Of a DNA stretch of 64,000 nt, positions 35,120 through 43,483 are shown piece after piece; within the stretch, counting starts at the first letter, position 1, and the number at the start of each line of letters is the position of its first letter. The notes beneath the pieces are model-generated. The model was not told the origin of the DNA and ran no database searches. It saw nothing but the letters and a program-made list of their open reading frames with translations. The stretch comes from Methylobacterium sp. (lineage in GTDB: Bacteria > Pseudomonadota > Alphaproteobacteria > Rhizobiales > Beijerinckiaceae): assembly GCA_002928875.1 (NCBI GenBank), contig PERO01000020.1:558001-622000 (forward strand), given 5' to 3'. The translations under genes were made by a program, and so were the position numbers.

Positions 35120-35866
35120 ATGCCGCGCCCGCGCCTGCTGGTGACGCGCGCGGAGCCCGATGCGAGCGACACCGCGCGGCTCATCGCGGAACTCGGCGGC
35201 GAGGCGATCCTGCTCACGACACGCCACGAGGTTCCGATCCTCGAGCCTGTGCCGGCGACGGCGCCCGATCTCCTGATCGCGACCTCGCCGCGGGCGTTCC
35301 GGCTGGGGCTCCCGATTCCGGGCACGTGGCTCAACCTTCCCTGCCTCGTCGTCGGCGGGGTGACGGGCGAGGCCGCGCGACAGGCGGGTTTCGCGGATAT
35401 CCGCATTGCGGGGGGCGAGGCCGCGAGCCTGAAGCCCCTGCTCGCCCCTTTCACGGGCCGGCGCGCGATTTATCTCGCGGGCGAGCCGCGCCGGCCTGAA
35501 CTCGAGGCGGATGCGCGTGAGGCCGGCCTCACGCTCGCCGTGTGGCGGCGCTATCGCATGGAAGAGGGTGCTGCCACTTCGGATGTGGAGGCCAAACTCG
35601 CCGATGGCATCGAGGCCGCGCTGCATTTCAGCCGGGAAAGCGCGGCGAGCCTCGCGCGTGCCGTCGCCGGATCGCCGCATCGTGAACGATTGTGGCGGGC
35701 CGGGCATGCCTGCCTGTCGCCGGCCGTCGCCAGCGCATTGCGCGAGGCGATGGGACCGCTCGCCTTCGAGCCGCGCATCGCGCTGGCGCCGGAACGCAAT
35801 GCCGCGAGCCTCGTGCGCCTGGCGCTGGGGTTGGCGGGAGACCCGACCCACGCGCAATTCGATTGA
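35120..35866 (+). CDS. hemD: Uroporphyrinogen-III synthase
   Basis: MPRPRLLVTRAEPDASDTARLIAELGGEAI...; immediately after hemC. Confidence 0.85.
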   Translation: MPRPRLLVTRAEPDASDTARLIAELGGEAILLTTRHEVPILEPVPATAPDLLIATSPRAFRLGLPIPGTWLNLPCLVVGGVTGEAARQAGFADIRIAGGEAASLKPLLAPFTGRRAIYLAGEPRRPELEADAREAGLTLAVWRRYRMEEGAATSDVEAKLADGIEAALHFSRESAASLARAVAGSPHRERLWRAGHACLSPAVASALREAMGPLAFEPRIALAPERNAASLVRLALGLAGDPTHAQFD

Positions 35867-35938
35867 CGCCCCGCCGTGATTTCGTTTGATGGGCGAGAGC
35901 CCATGTCGCTTCGCGCCGGAACACGGGAGGTTCAACCC

Positions 35939-37198
35939 ATGGAAACCACGCCCAAGAACGGCGACGAAAGCGAATCCGCGGTCCCGAAACCGAATGAAAC
36001 CGCCCGTTCGCGCAAATCGCGCCCGCCGGTGGAAATCGATCTGCCGGCCGAATCGGTGAGCGAGGTGAAGCCTGAGGCCGCTCCCGCCTCGGCCGCCGAC
36101 CTGCCGGCCGGGGAAGCACCGGCCAGCGGCGCGACCGCGCCCGAACCCGGCACAACTTCGGGTGCCACCGCGCACGAACCCGCCACAGCGTCCGGCGAGA
36201 TGGGCCCGGCGCAACCCGCCCCATCCGCGCCGCGCCCGGCGCTCGGCCTCCCGGTGCTGGTCGCGCTGGCCGCGGGCGTTGCGGCGAGCCTCGGCGTGCA
36301 GGCGCTGCTCGGCCGCCCGGATTCCCGGCTGGCCGGCACGATCGAGCAGCGGCTTTCCCAGCTCGAGCAGACACGACCGGCCCCCGCATTGCCGCCCGAC
36401 CTCGCGGAGCGGCTGGCCCGCGCCGAAAAATCCCTCGCCGAAGCCGGCCCGCGCGAGCAGGCGCTTCAGGCCGAGATCGCACGGCTTTCCGCGAGCCTGA
36501 CATCCCTTTCCGAACGCCCGGCGACGCCCGCCGGCGGTGCTGGCACGGTCGATACCGCAGCTTTCGATCGCTTGCGGCAAGCCACGGAGGGGCAGGCAGC
36601 ACGCATCGCGGCGCTGGGCGACCAGTTGACCGCCCTGTCGAAGGCCGTTGCCGGCGCCGGCGGCGAACTCGCGCGCGCCTCCGCAACCGTCGTCACGAGC
36701 CAGATGCTCGCCGAAAATTTCCAGCGCGGCGAGGCCCTCGGCGGGCCGATCGAGGCGCTCAGGGCGCTGGGTGTCGCCAACGAACAGATGGCACCGCTGG
36801 CGCCCTTCGCGCAGAACCCAGCGCCCTCGCTCGCGAGCCTCGGCACGGAATTGCGCGAACTCGCCAAGGCCAGCGCGGAGGCCTCCGCCGGCCCGCAGGC
36901 CGATCTCGTCACGCGCCTGCGGCAGGGCCTGTCGTCGCTCGTCGAGGTGCGCCGCACCGGCGAGATCACCGGAACGGACGATGCCGCGCATCTCGCACGC
37001 GCCGAACAGGCGGTGGCGCGCGGCGACCTCGCCACGGCGATCACCCTGGTGGGCCGCCTGTCCAGCCCGCGCGCCGAGCGTTTCGCGGCCTGGAAAGCCC
37101 GGACGGAGGCGCGGGCCAAGGCGGAAGCGGCGATCCGGCAGATCCGGCAGGATGGCCTCGCGGCGCTCGCCCGGGCCGCCGGCACGGCCAGGCCGTGA
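35939..37198 (+). CDS. Mitofilin-family (COG4223) membrane protein
   Basis: Acidic/Pro-Ala N-terminus, single TM, coiled-coil, conserved position between hemD and hemY. Confidence 0.78.
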   Translation: METTPKNGDESESAVPKPNETARSRKSRPPVEIDLPAESVSEVKPEAAPASAADLPAGEAPASGATAPEPGTTSGATAHEPATASGEMGPAQPAPSAPRPALGLPVLVALAAGVAASLGVQALLGRPDSRLAGTIEQRLSQLEQTRPAPALPPDLAERLARAEKSLAEAGPREQALQAEIARLSASLTSLSERPATPAGGAGTVDTAAFDRLRQATEGQAARIAALGDQLTALSKAVAGAGGELARASATVVTSQMLAENFQRGEALGGPIEALRALGVANEQMAPLAPFAQNPAPSLASLGTELRELAKASAEASAGPQADLVTRLRQGLSSLVEVRRTGEITGTDDAAHLARAEQAVARGDLATAITLVGRLSSPRAERFAAWKARTEARAKAEAAIRQIRQDGLAALARAAGTARP

Positions 37199-37208
37199 GG
37201 GGTGCCGC

Positions 37209-38750
37209 ATGCTGAAACTCATCGCCTTCTTCGCCCTTCTTCTGGCCGTGGCCTTCGGCTTCGCCGAGGTCGCGGACACGCCCGGCCATGTGCTGCTGCA
37301 ATGGGGTGAAACCGAATATCGTGTCAGCCTTCTCACCGGCCTTGCCGGGCTTCTGGCCGGCTTCCTGGTGCTGCTGGTGATCTGGTCGGTGCTGCGGCTG
37401 GTGTTCCGCCTGCCGAGCCTCATCGGCCTCGCCAATCGCATGCGCCGCCGCGAGAAGGGGCAGCTCGCCGTGGCGCGCGGCCTCGTGGCCGTGGGCGTGG
37501 GCGACCAGCGCCTCGCGGAGCGCCACGCGCGCGATTCCGAACGCCTGCTCGGCAGCGAGCCGCTCGCGCTACTGCTCAAGGCGCAGACGGCCCAGCTCGC
37601 GGGCAACGAGAAGGGTGCCGAACTCGCCTTCAAGGCGATGCTCGACAATCCGGATACGCATCATCTCGGCCTGCGCGGCCTTTTCGTCGAGGCCACGCGA
37701 CGGGGGGACAATGTCGCGAGCCGCCTGCTCGCCGAAGAGGCCTATCGCACCAATCCCGGCGCGCATTGGGCCAATGATGCCATGCTGCGCATGAAGGCGC
37801 AGGAGGGCGCCTGGCGCGAAGCGATCGGCGTGGTGGAACAGGCTGTCTCGCGCCGGCTGATGGACAAGATCGAGGGCCGTCGCCTGCGCGCCGTGCTGCT
37901 GACCGCGGCGGCGCTCGAGAGCCAGGAGCGCAACCCGGACGAAGCCCTGACGCTCGCGCAGGACGCCGTTCGGCTCGCCCCCGGCCTCGTCCCGGCGGCC
38001 GTGCTCGTCGCGCGGCGTCTCACCGCGAAGGGCGATACGGGCAAGGCCGCACGCGTGCTCGAAACAGCCTGGAAGAGCGAGCCGCATCCCGACCTCGCCG
38101 AGGCGCATCTCGTCGCCCGGCCGGGCGATTCCGCGCTGGACCGGCTGAAGCGCGCCCGCACACTGGAAAAGATCCAGCCCCATGCGCGGGAATCCCGCTT
38201 CATCGTCGCGCGCGCCGCCATCGATGCGCGCGAATTTGCCGCCGCCCGCGAAGCGCTGGAAGCGCTGGTGCTCGAAAAGGCGACCACGCGCGCCTGCCTT
38301 CTGATGGCTGAACTCGAGGATTCCGAGAGCGGCAACCAGGGCCTCGTGCGCGCATGGCTGGCGCGTGCGTCGCGGGCCCCGCGCGACCCGGCCTGGGTTG
38401 CGGAGGATTCGGTCTCCGATCACTGGAAGCCGGTCTCGCCCACGGGCCTGATCGGCGCGTATCGCTGGCAGGAGCCGCCGCAGGCGCAGGATGCCGCCCT
38501 GCGCGCCCGCATCGATGCCGACCGCTTCGAGGCGCCGGCTCCGCTGGAGATCGCAGCGGGCGAGGCCATGTTGCCGCCCGTGCCAGCGCCCGTGGTCGCC
38601 AGCGCCGCGCCGATGGCAAGCGAGCCCGCGCCCGACGCGCCTGAGCCTGCGCCTCCGGTCGAGGAGATCGTGCGGCCCTTCATCCCGGATGATCCCGGGC
38701 CGGAGCCCGACGGCCCGAAGCCCACGCGCCGTTTCCGGCTGTTCGGCTGA
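37209..38750 (+). CDS. hemY: HemY-like TPR heme biosynthesis protein
   Basis: HemY N-terminus with two TM (FGFAEVADTPGHVLLQWGETEYRVSLLTGL), C-terminal W..CG-type block; start at 37209. Confidence 0.88.
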   Translation: MLKLIAFFALLLAVAFGFAEVADTPGHVLLQWGETEYRVSLLTGLAGLLAGFLVLLVIWSVLRLVFRLPSLIGLANRMRRREKGQLAVARGLVAVGVGDQRLAERHARDSERLLGSEPLALLLKAQTAQLAGNEKGAELAFKAMLDNPDTHHLGLRGLFVEATRRGDNVASRLLAEEAYRTNPGAHWANDAMLRMKAQEGAWREAIGVVEQAVSRRLMDKIEGRRLRAVLLTAAALESQERNPDEALTLAQDAVRLAPGLVPAAVLVARRLTAKGDTGKAARVLETAWKSEPHPDLAEAHLVARPGDSALDRLKRARTLEKIQPHARESRFIVARAAIDAREFAAAREALEALVLEKATTRACLLMAELEDSESGNQGLVRAWLARASRAPRDPAWVAEDSVSDHWKPVSPTGLIGAYRWQEPPQAQDAALRARIDADRFEAPAPLEIAAGEAMLPPVPAPVVASAAPMASEPAPDAPEPAPPVEEIVRPFIPDDPGPEPDGPKPTRRFRLFG

Positions 38751-38886
38751 TCGAGGACCGATGCGCGCGGGGCGTCGCGACGGCCTTCTCATCGCGCGCC
38801 GGAGACTTCCCATCGCAGAATAGGGAGCAGGAGCGCGAATGCGCCCTTGCCTCATGGTCGGCTTGCGGCTAAAGCAACGGCCCATT

Positions 38887-38962
38887 GCCGCAATAGCTCA
38901 GCTGGTAGAGCACGTCATTCGTAATGATGGGGTCGGGGGTTCGATTCCCTCTTGCGGCACCA
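38887..38962 (+). tRNA. tRNA-Thr (anticodon CGT)
   Basis: 76-nt cloverleaf GCCGCAA...TTGCGGC-A-CCA; anticodon loop TTCGTAA; GGTTCGATT T-loop. Confidence 0.96.
38940..38955 (+). repeat. att core direct repeat, tRNA side (attL)
   Basis: TTCGATTCCCTCTTGC. Confidence 0.88.
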
Positions 38963-39084
38963 CTTTCCTCTCCACAGACGTTCGCCCTCGTCCGTAAACG
39001 TCTGAAAAATCCAGATAAATCAAGCTTTATACGTCCAAAGACGTTCGCGGGCGTCCATTTTCGTGCGCTTGCAACCGGCACAAA

Positions 39085-39135
39085 TGTTGGGTTTCATGTT
39101 GGGTAACTGAAAAAGCCCAACACAAAAACCCAACA
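39085..39135. promoter_or_regulatory. Candidate integrase arm-type site cluster
   Basis: TGTTGGGTTT, TGTTGGGTAA, AAAAAGCCCAACA, AAAAACCCAACA within 51 bp. Confidence 0.5.
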
Positions 39136-39144
39136 GGTGCGCCC

Positions 39145-40377
39145 GTGGCTCTTACCGATTTCGCGATTCGAGCGATCAAGACGACCGGCGAAAAGCAGAA
39201 ATTCTCCGATGGTGGAGGTCTTCAGCTCTGGGTATCGCCCCAAGGCACAAAGACATGGCGCTTCGCCTATCGCTATCTCGGCAAGCAGAAGGACATGGTC
39301 CTAGGGCAATATCCGATTGTTGGGCTTTCGGAGGCACGGCAGCGGCGCAACGACGCAAAAACCCAACTCGCGAACGGCATCGACCCAGCTCAACAGAAGA
39401 AGCTGGATAAGGTCGCCAAGGCTATCAGCCATGCCACGACCTTCCGCGTGGTCGCCGAGGAATATCTCGACAAGCAGAAGCGTGAAGGCCGGTCGGAAAC
39501 CACCATCGTCAAGAATCGCTACCTTCTGGAACAGGCTTTTCCGGCCATCGGCGAAAGGCCGGTCGCTGAAATCAAGGCGGCAGAGGTGCTGGCCATCCTT
39601 AAGCACCTCGAAAAACGGGGAACGCTGGAAACGGCCAAGCGCGTCCGTGCGACCATTGGAGCCGTGATCCGATATGCCATCGCGACCGCCCGCGCGGAAA
39701 GCGATCCGACCACCGCACTTGCGGGAGCCATCATCGCCCCCAAGGTGAAGCATCGGGCGGCGATTCTTGATCCTGCCGAGTTGGGAGCCTTCCTGAGGGC
39801 CGTGGATCGCTTCGATGGTCAACCGACAACCGTTGCCGCGCTTCGCCTTCTACCGATGGTTTTTACGCGCCCCGGTGAATTGCGCATGGCCGAATGGCGG
39901 GAATTCGACCTTGCCAACGCACGATGGGTTATCCCGGCCAAGCGCACCAAGATGCGGCGCGAGCATGAAGTGCCGCTGGCGACGCAAGCCGTGGCCATCC
40001 TGAAGGAGCTTCACGCGCTCACGGGCAAGGGCAGGCTGGTGTTTCCCGGTCTTCGCACTGTGGAGCGCCCGATTTCCGAGAACACCCTCAACGCCTCGCT
40101 GCGGCGGATGGGCTATTCCAACGATACCGTGACGGCCCACGGCTTCCGCGCAACGGCCTCCACCCTTCTCAACCAATCCGGCAGGTTTTCGCCCGACGCC
40201 ATCGAACGCGCGCTGGCACACCAAGACCCGGATGCCGTCCGTCGCGCTTACAATCGCGGGGCCTATTGGAAGGAGCGGGTGGAAATGGCGCAATGGTGGG
40301 CTGATTATCTCGATAGGTTGCGCAAGGGGGCCGACGTTATCGCGTTCGAAAAGCGGAGCGGGACCGAGGCAGAGTAA
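39145..40377 (+). CDS. P4-type tyrosine integrase (DUF4102 N-terminal arm domain)
   Basis: KQKFSDGGGLQLWVSPQGTKTWRFAYRYLGKQKDMVLGQYP; catalytic R (RPGELR), HGFR, HQD, Y. Confidence 0.96.
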   Translation: MALTDFAIRAIKTTGEKQKFSDGGGLQLWVSPQGTKTWRFAYRYLGKQKDMVLGQYPIVGLSEARQRRNDAKTQLANGIDPAQQKKLDKVAKAISHATTFRVVAEEYLDKQKREGRSETTIVKNRYLLEQAFPAIGERPVAEIKAAEVLAILKHLEKRGTLETAKRVRATIGAVIRYAIATARAESDPTTALAGAIIAPKVKHRAAILDPAELGAFLRAVDRFDGQPTTVAALRLLPMVFTRPGELRMAEWREFDLANARWVIPAKRTKMRREHEVPLATQAVAILKELHALTGKGRLVFPGLRTVERPISENTLNASLRRMGYSNDTVTAHGFRATASTLLNQSGRFSPDAIERALAHQDPDAVRRAYNRGAYWKERVEMAQWWADYLDRLRKGADVIAFEKRSGTEAE

Positions 40378-40464
40378 TCCGGACCAGCATTATGTGGAAA
40401 CAAGCGCGTTTCCTTCGCAGACGTCTTTTCGAGGGATGCCTCCGCGAGCAAAATCGATCCTGCG

Positions 40465-41406
40465 ATGGCGGAAAAAGCTGCGATGGTCATTATCTCCCAC
40501 CCTTGGAAAGATAATCCGCTCGAATATCTGATGCGCATCAAGTTTCCACTTGAGCGCGCCTACACTGCGCCGTTTGTAAGCATCAGCTCTCGAAACCTCC
40601 CAATGCGAGACGACGCCTATGTTGAACGCGCAATCCAGTATAGGGCTGAACAGGTAGCGCGGGAGGAAGCACAGAAGGCAGTAGAGCGGCGAAACGCGGA
40701 AGAAAACAATCTGTTCTTCAGTCGTCCTGAATCCAACGCCGACGTCATGTATTGGTCCCGTATGTCTCTTTGGACATTGGAAGATGCGACGGCGCTATCT
40801 TTTGGCAAAGATCCGAGGAAAGTAAGCTGGGAAAAGCTGAAAAATTACGATCGGGTTTCGCCCTTCCCCATCAAATACAAGGAACAGTATGAGCTATTTC
40901 ACCGCGCGAAGCTTGCAGGGCAGCTCTGGGACTCAACGATTCCGAGAGTCTTTCTCGCATGGGCAAGGCGCATGCGCGTTGCAATGCCCCAGGACCTCAT
41001 CGCAGCGGTAGAGGATTTGGGCATACAAATTGCCGACTGGAAGACCCTCTTCGACAATCAGGAGCAGGAAACACAAACTGCCATTGCAAAGAAGGAAGCT
41101 GAGCTTAACGAGCTTCGCCAGCGCATTGCTGAGCTGACGACAAACACCCTCGGATCAGCCCCTCCTTCCCCAGTTGCTGAGAAGTCGCTTGGCATTCGCG
41201 AACGCGAGAGCCTTTTGAAACTGGTGATCGGGATGGCTGTAAACGGGTACGGCTATGATCCGAAGGCAGGGCGGAGCGACAAAATTCGGGAAATCGCCGG
41301 CGATCTTGAACGGCTCGGCATTGCCCTAGATGTCGACACCGTGCGCAAATACGTGAACGAGGGTCGCGGCTTGCTTCCGCCACCCGAAACCGAACAGAAG
41401 CGCTGA
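40465..41406 (+). CDS. Mobile-element-associated protein of unknown function, coiled-coil plus conserved C-terminal domain
   Basis: ORF following integrase; C-terminal RERESLLKLVIGMAVNGYGYDPKAGRSDKIREIAGDLERLGIALDVDTVRKYVNEG. Confidence 0.75.
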   Translation: MAEKAAMVIISHPWKDNPLEYLMRIKFPLERAYTAPFVSISSRNLPMRDDAYVERAIQYRAEQVAREEAQKAVERRNAEENNLFFSRPESNADVMYWSRMSLWTLEDATALSFGKDPRKVSWEKLKNYDRVSPFPIKYKEQYELFHRAKLAGQLWDSTIPRVFLAWARRMRVAMPQDLIAAVEDLGIQIADWKTLFDNQEQETQTAIAKKEAELNELRQRIAELTTNTLGSAPPSPVAEKSLGIRERESLLKLVIGMAVNGYGYDPKAGRSDKIREIAGDLERLGIALDVDTVRKYVNEGRGLLPPPETEQKR

Positions 41407-41439
41407 AACCGAATTCGGTTTCGCCCAAACCGAATTCGG
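41386..41439. promoter_or_regulatory. Candidate operator array
   Basis: Three AAACCGAA copies and an 18-bp perfect palindrome GAAACCGAATTCGGTTTC (41405-41422) upstream of the AlpA-like gene. Confidence 0.45.
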
Positions 41440-41498
41440 CCATGAGCTGAAACGGACATTCTAGGCCTGCCCCGTCTTAACGTGAACGGAGCAGACAT

Positions 41499-41729
41499 AT
41501 GCCGGACAATAGCGGATATCCTTCCTTCCAACTCCCCATCAGCGGTTTCCTTCGCCTTCAATCGATCATCAAGCCGCACGGGCCGATTCCGGTCGGCAAA
41601 TCGACATGGTGGGCTGGCGTCAAGGACGGCCGTTTTCCCCAGCCTGTGAAGCTTGGCTCACGCATCACCGTTTGGCGGGTGGAAGACATTCGGGCTCTTG
41701 TCGCCAAGGGGACCGGTCCCCATGCCTAA
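41499..41729 (+). CDS. AlpA-like phage/satellite transcriptional regulator
   Basis: FLRLQSIIKPHGPIPVGKSTWWAGVKDGRFPQPVKLGSRITVWRVEDIRALVAKG. Confidence 0.9.
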   Translation: MPDNSGYPSFQLPISGFLRLQSIIKPHGPIPVGKSTWWAGVKDGRFPQPVKLGSRITVWRVEDIRALVAKGTGPHA

Positions 41730-42150
41730 GCGCCCCGGTTGGCGCAGCATCAAGATCCACCGGAGCTACACCATCGAAGAAGCCGCGCGCCAGTTGAGCG
41801 TGGCGAAAGGCACGGTCCAGCGATGGCTGAAGACGGACGGATTGCCAGCGATGAAGGATCAGCGCCCCTTCCTGATCCACGGGCAGGACCTGATTGAATT
41901 CCTGAAACGCGACAAGCGATCCGGAAAGAAATGTAAGCTCCACGAAGCCTATTGTTTCTCCTGCCGCGAGCCGCGTGAACCGGCTGAGCGAATGGCTGAT
42001 CTCGTGGCGATTTCCGACAAGATCGGAGACCTCCAAGCCCTTTGCAGCCATTGCGGCGGCCTGATGCACAAGCGCGTGTCGATGCGCTTACAGGGTCAGC
42101 TTGGGACGCTTTTGGACCTCACGATCAGACAGCGCCAGTCGTCCATGTAG
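41722..42150 (+). CDS. HTH (excisionase/MerR-like) protein with C-terminal CxxC...CxxC zinc-ribbon
   Basis: YTIEEAARQLSVAKGTVQRWLKTDGLPAM plus YCFSCREP...LCSHCGGLMHKR; overlaps AlpA-like gene by 8 bp. Confidence 0.8.
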   Translation: MPKRPGWRSIKIHRSYTIEEAARQLSVAKGTVQRWLKTDGLPAMKDQRPFLIHGQDLIEFLKRDKRSGKKCKLHEAYCFSCREPREPAERMADLVAISDKIGDLQALCSHCGGLMHKRVSMRLQGQLGTLLDLTIRQRQSSM

Positions 42151-42361
42151 CAAATACACGATTGTTGCCAGTTGTGGGGACTATGGTGACCCGGCGCGGC
42201 GTCCCGATGCTGCCCTGAGGCCCCCCGGAACTACGTTCTGAACGGCTCCCGCCGGATCGACTTCGAGAGTTACAGCGATACCGCACCAACGGCAATAAGC
42301 ACCCATAGGGAAGTGACGCAAACCCAGTCTGAATGATGACTTCAGAAAGGACCCAAAGACG

Positions 42362-43465
42362 ATGCGAAAGCTCAACCCGAAAAACGAACGGATCAAGCGC
42401 GACTACCTCGCCTTCTTGACCGAGGCCAAGCGACAATCCGTGAAGAGCGTGGATCAGGCTGCGGCGGCAATCAGTGCCTTCGATGCCTATAACCGGCACC
42501 GGGATTTCAGGCTCTTTCACATCGAGCAAGCCAAGGGCTTCAAGCGCCATTTGCAAGAGCTGGCAAACAGCGAAACCGGCAAACCCCTCGCGGTCGCCAC
42601 GGTTCACTCCCGCTTGATGGCGCTGAAGGCTTTCTTCCAATGGTTGGCAGGGAGGCCGGGGTTTCGCCGGATCAGCTATGGCGATGCCGAGTATTTCAAT
42701 CCGTCTGCGAATGACACCCGGATCGCCAGCGCCGCGCGCGAGAAGCCCGCACCAAGCCTAGAGCAGATACGGCACGTTCTCGCGAGCATGCCGCACGAAA
42801 CGGACATCGAGAAGCGTAACCGGGCGCTGATCGCCTTCACGATCCTCACGGGCGCACGCGACGATGCGATTGCCTCTCTCGCCATCGGCAATGTGGACCT
42901 CAAAGCGCGCATGGTGATGCAGGACGCCCGCACGGTGCGCACCAAGCGCCGCAAGACCTTCCCGACCTACTTCTTTCCGGTTGGCGATGACATCGAAGCC
43001 ATCGTGGCGGATTGGCTCAATCACCTTCAGACGGTCCTGCATTTCGGGCCGAATGATCCGCTCTTCCCCAAGACGCGCGTTGTTAGCATGGAAGGTGCAG
43101 GCTTTACCGTTGCGGGGATTTCACGCGAGCCGTGGAGCAATGCCCAGGCGATCCGCACCATCTTCCGCGATGCCTTCGCGGCAGCCGGATTGCCCTACTT
43201 CATCCCGCATTCCTTCCGCCGCACCTTGGCGATGATCGGGGAAAAGACCTGCAAGACCCCTGAGGCTTTCAAGGCGTGGAGCCAGAACCTTGGGCATGAA
43301 GGCGTGCTCACCACCTTCACAAGCTACGGCGCGGTTGCTCCGCATCGGCAGGCGGAAATCATTGGCGGGATGCGCACCAAGCCAAACCTTGCGACCGGCG
43401 ATCTAGACGCGGCCACAATCCAGCGCGTGCTGCAACACGTCTCCCAGAACTTCAACACGCGCTAA
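42362..43465 (+). CDS. Second tyrosine-type site-specific recombinase
   Basis: TGARDDAIASL (R), HSFRRTL (HxxR), LGHEGVLTTFTSYG (H, Y). Confidence 0.9.
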   Translation: MRKLNPKNERIKRDYLAFLTEAKRQSVKSVDQAAAAISAFDAYNRHRDFRLFHIEQAKGFKRHLQELANSETGKPLAVATVHSRLMALKAFFQWLAGRPGFRRISYGDAEYFNPSANDTRIASAAREKPAPSLEQIRHVLASMPHETDIEKRNRALIAFTILTGARDDAIASLAIGNVDLKARMVMQDARTVRTKRRKTFPTYFFPVGDDIEAIVADWLNHLQTVLHFGPNDPLFPKTRVVSMEGAGFTVAGISREPWSNAQAIRTIFRDAFAAAGLPYFIPHSFRRTLAMIGEKTCKTPEAFKAWSQNLGHEGVLTTFTSYGAVAPHRQAEIIGGMRTKPNLATGDLDAATIQRVLQHVSQNFNTR

Positions 43466-43483
43466 ATCTGATCCGAACTTGGA

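Noticed and set aside
34928-37648. 906-aa minus-strand ORF over hemC-hemD-mitofilin
   Set aside because: Antisense shadow ORF; hem genes on the plus strand are unambiguous.
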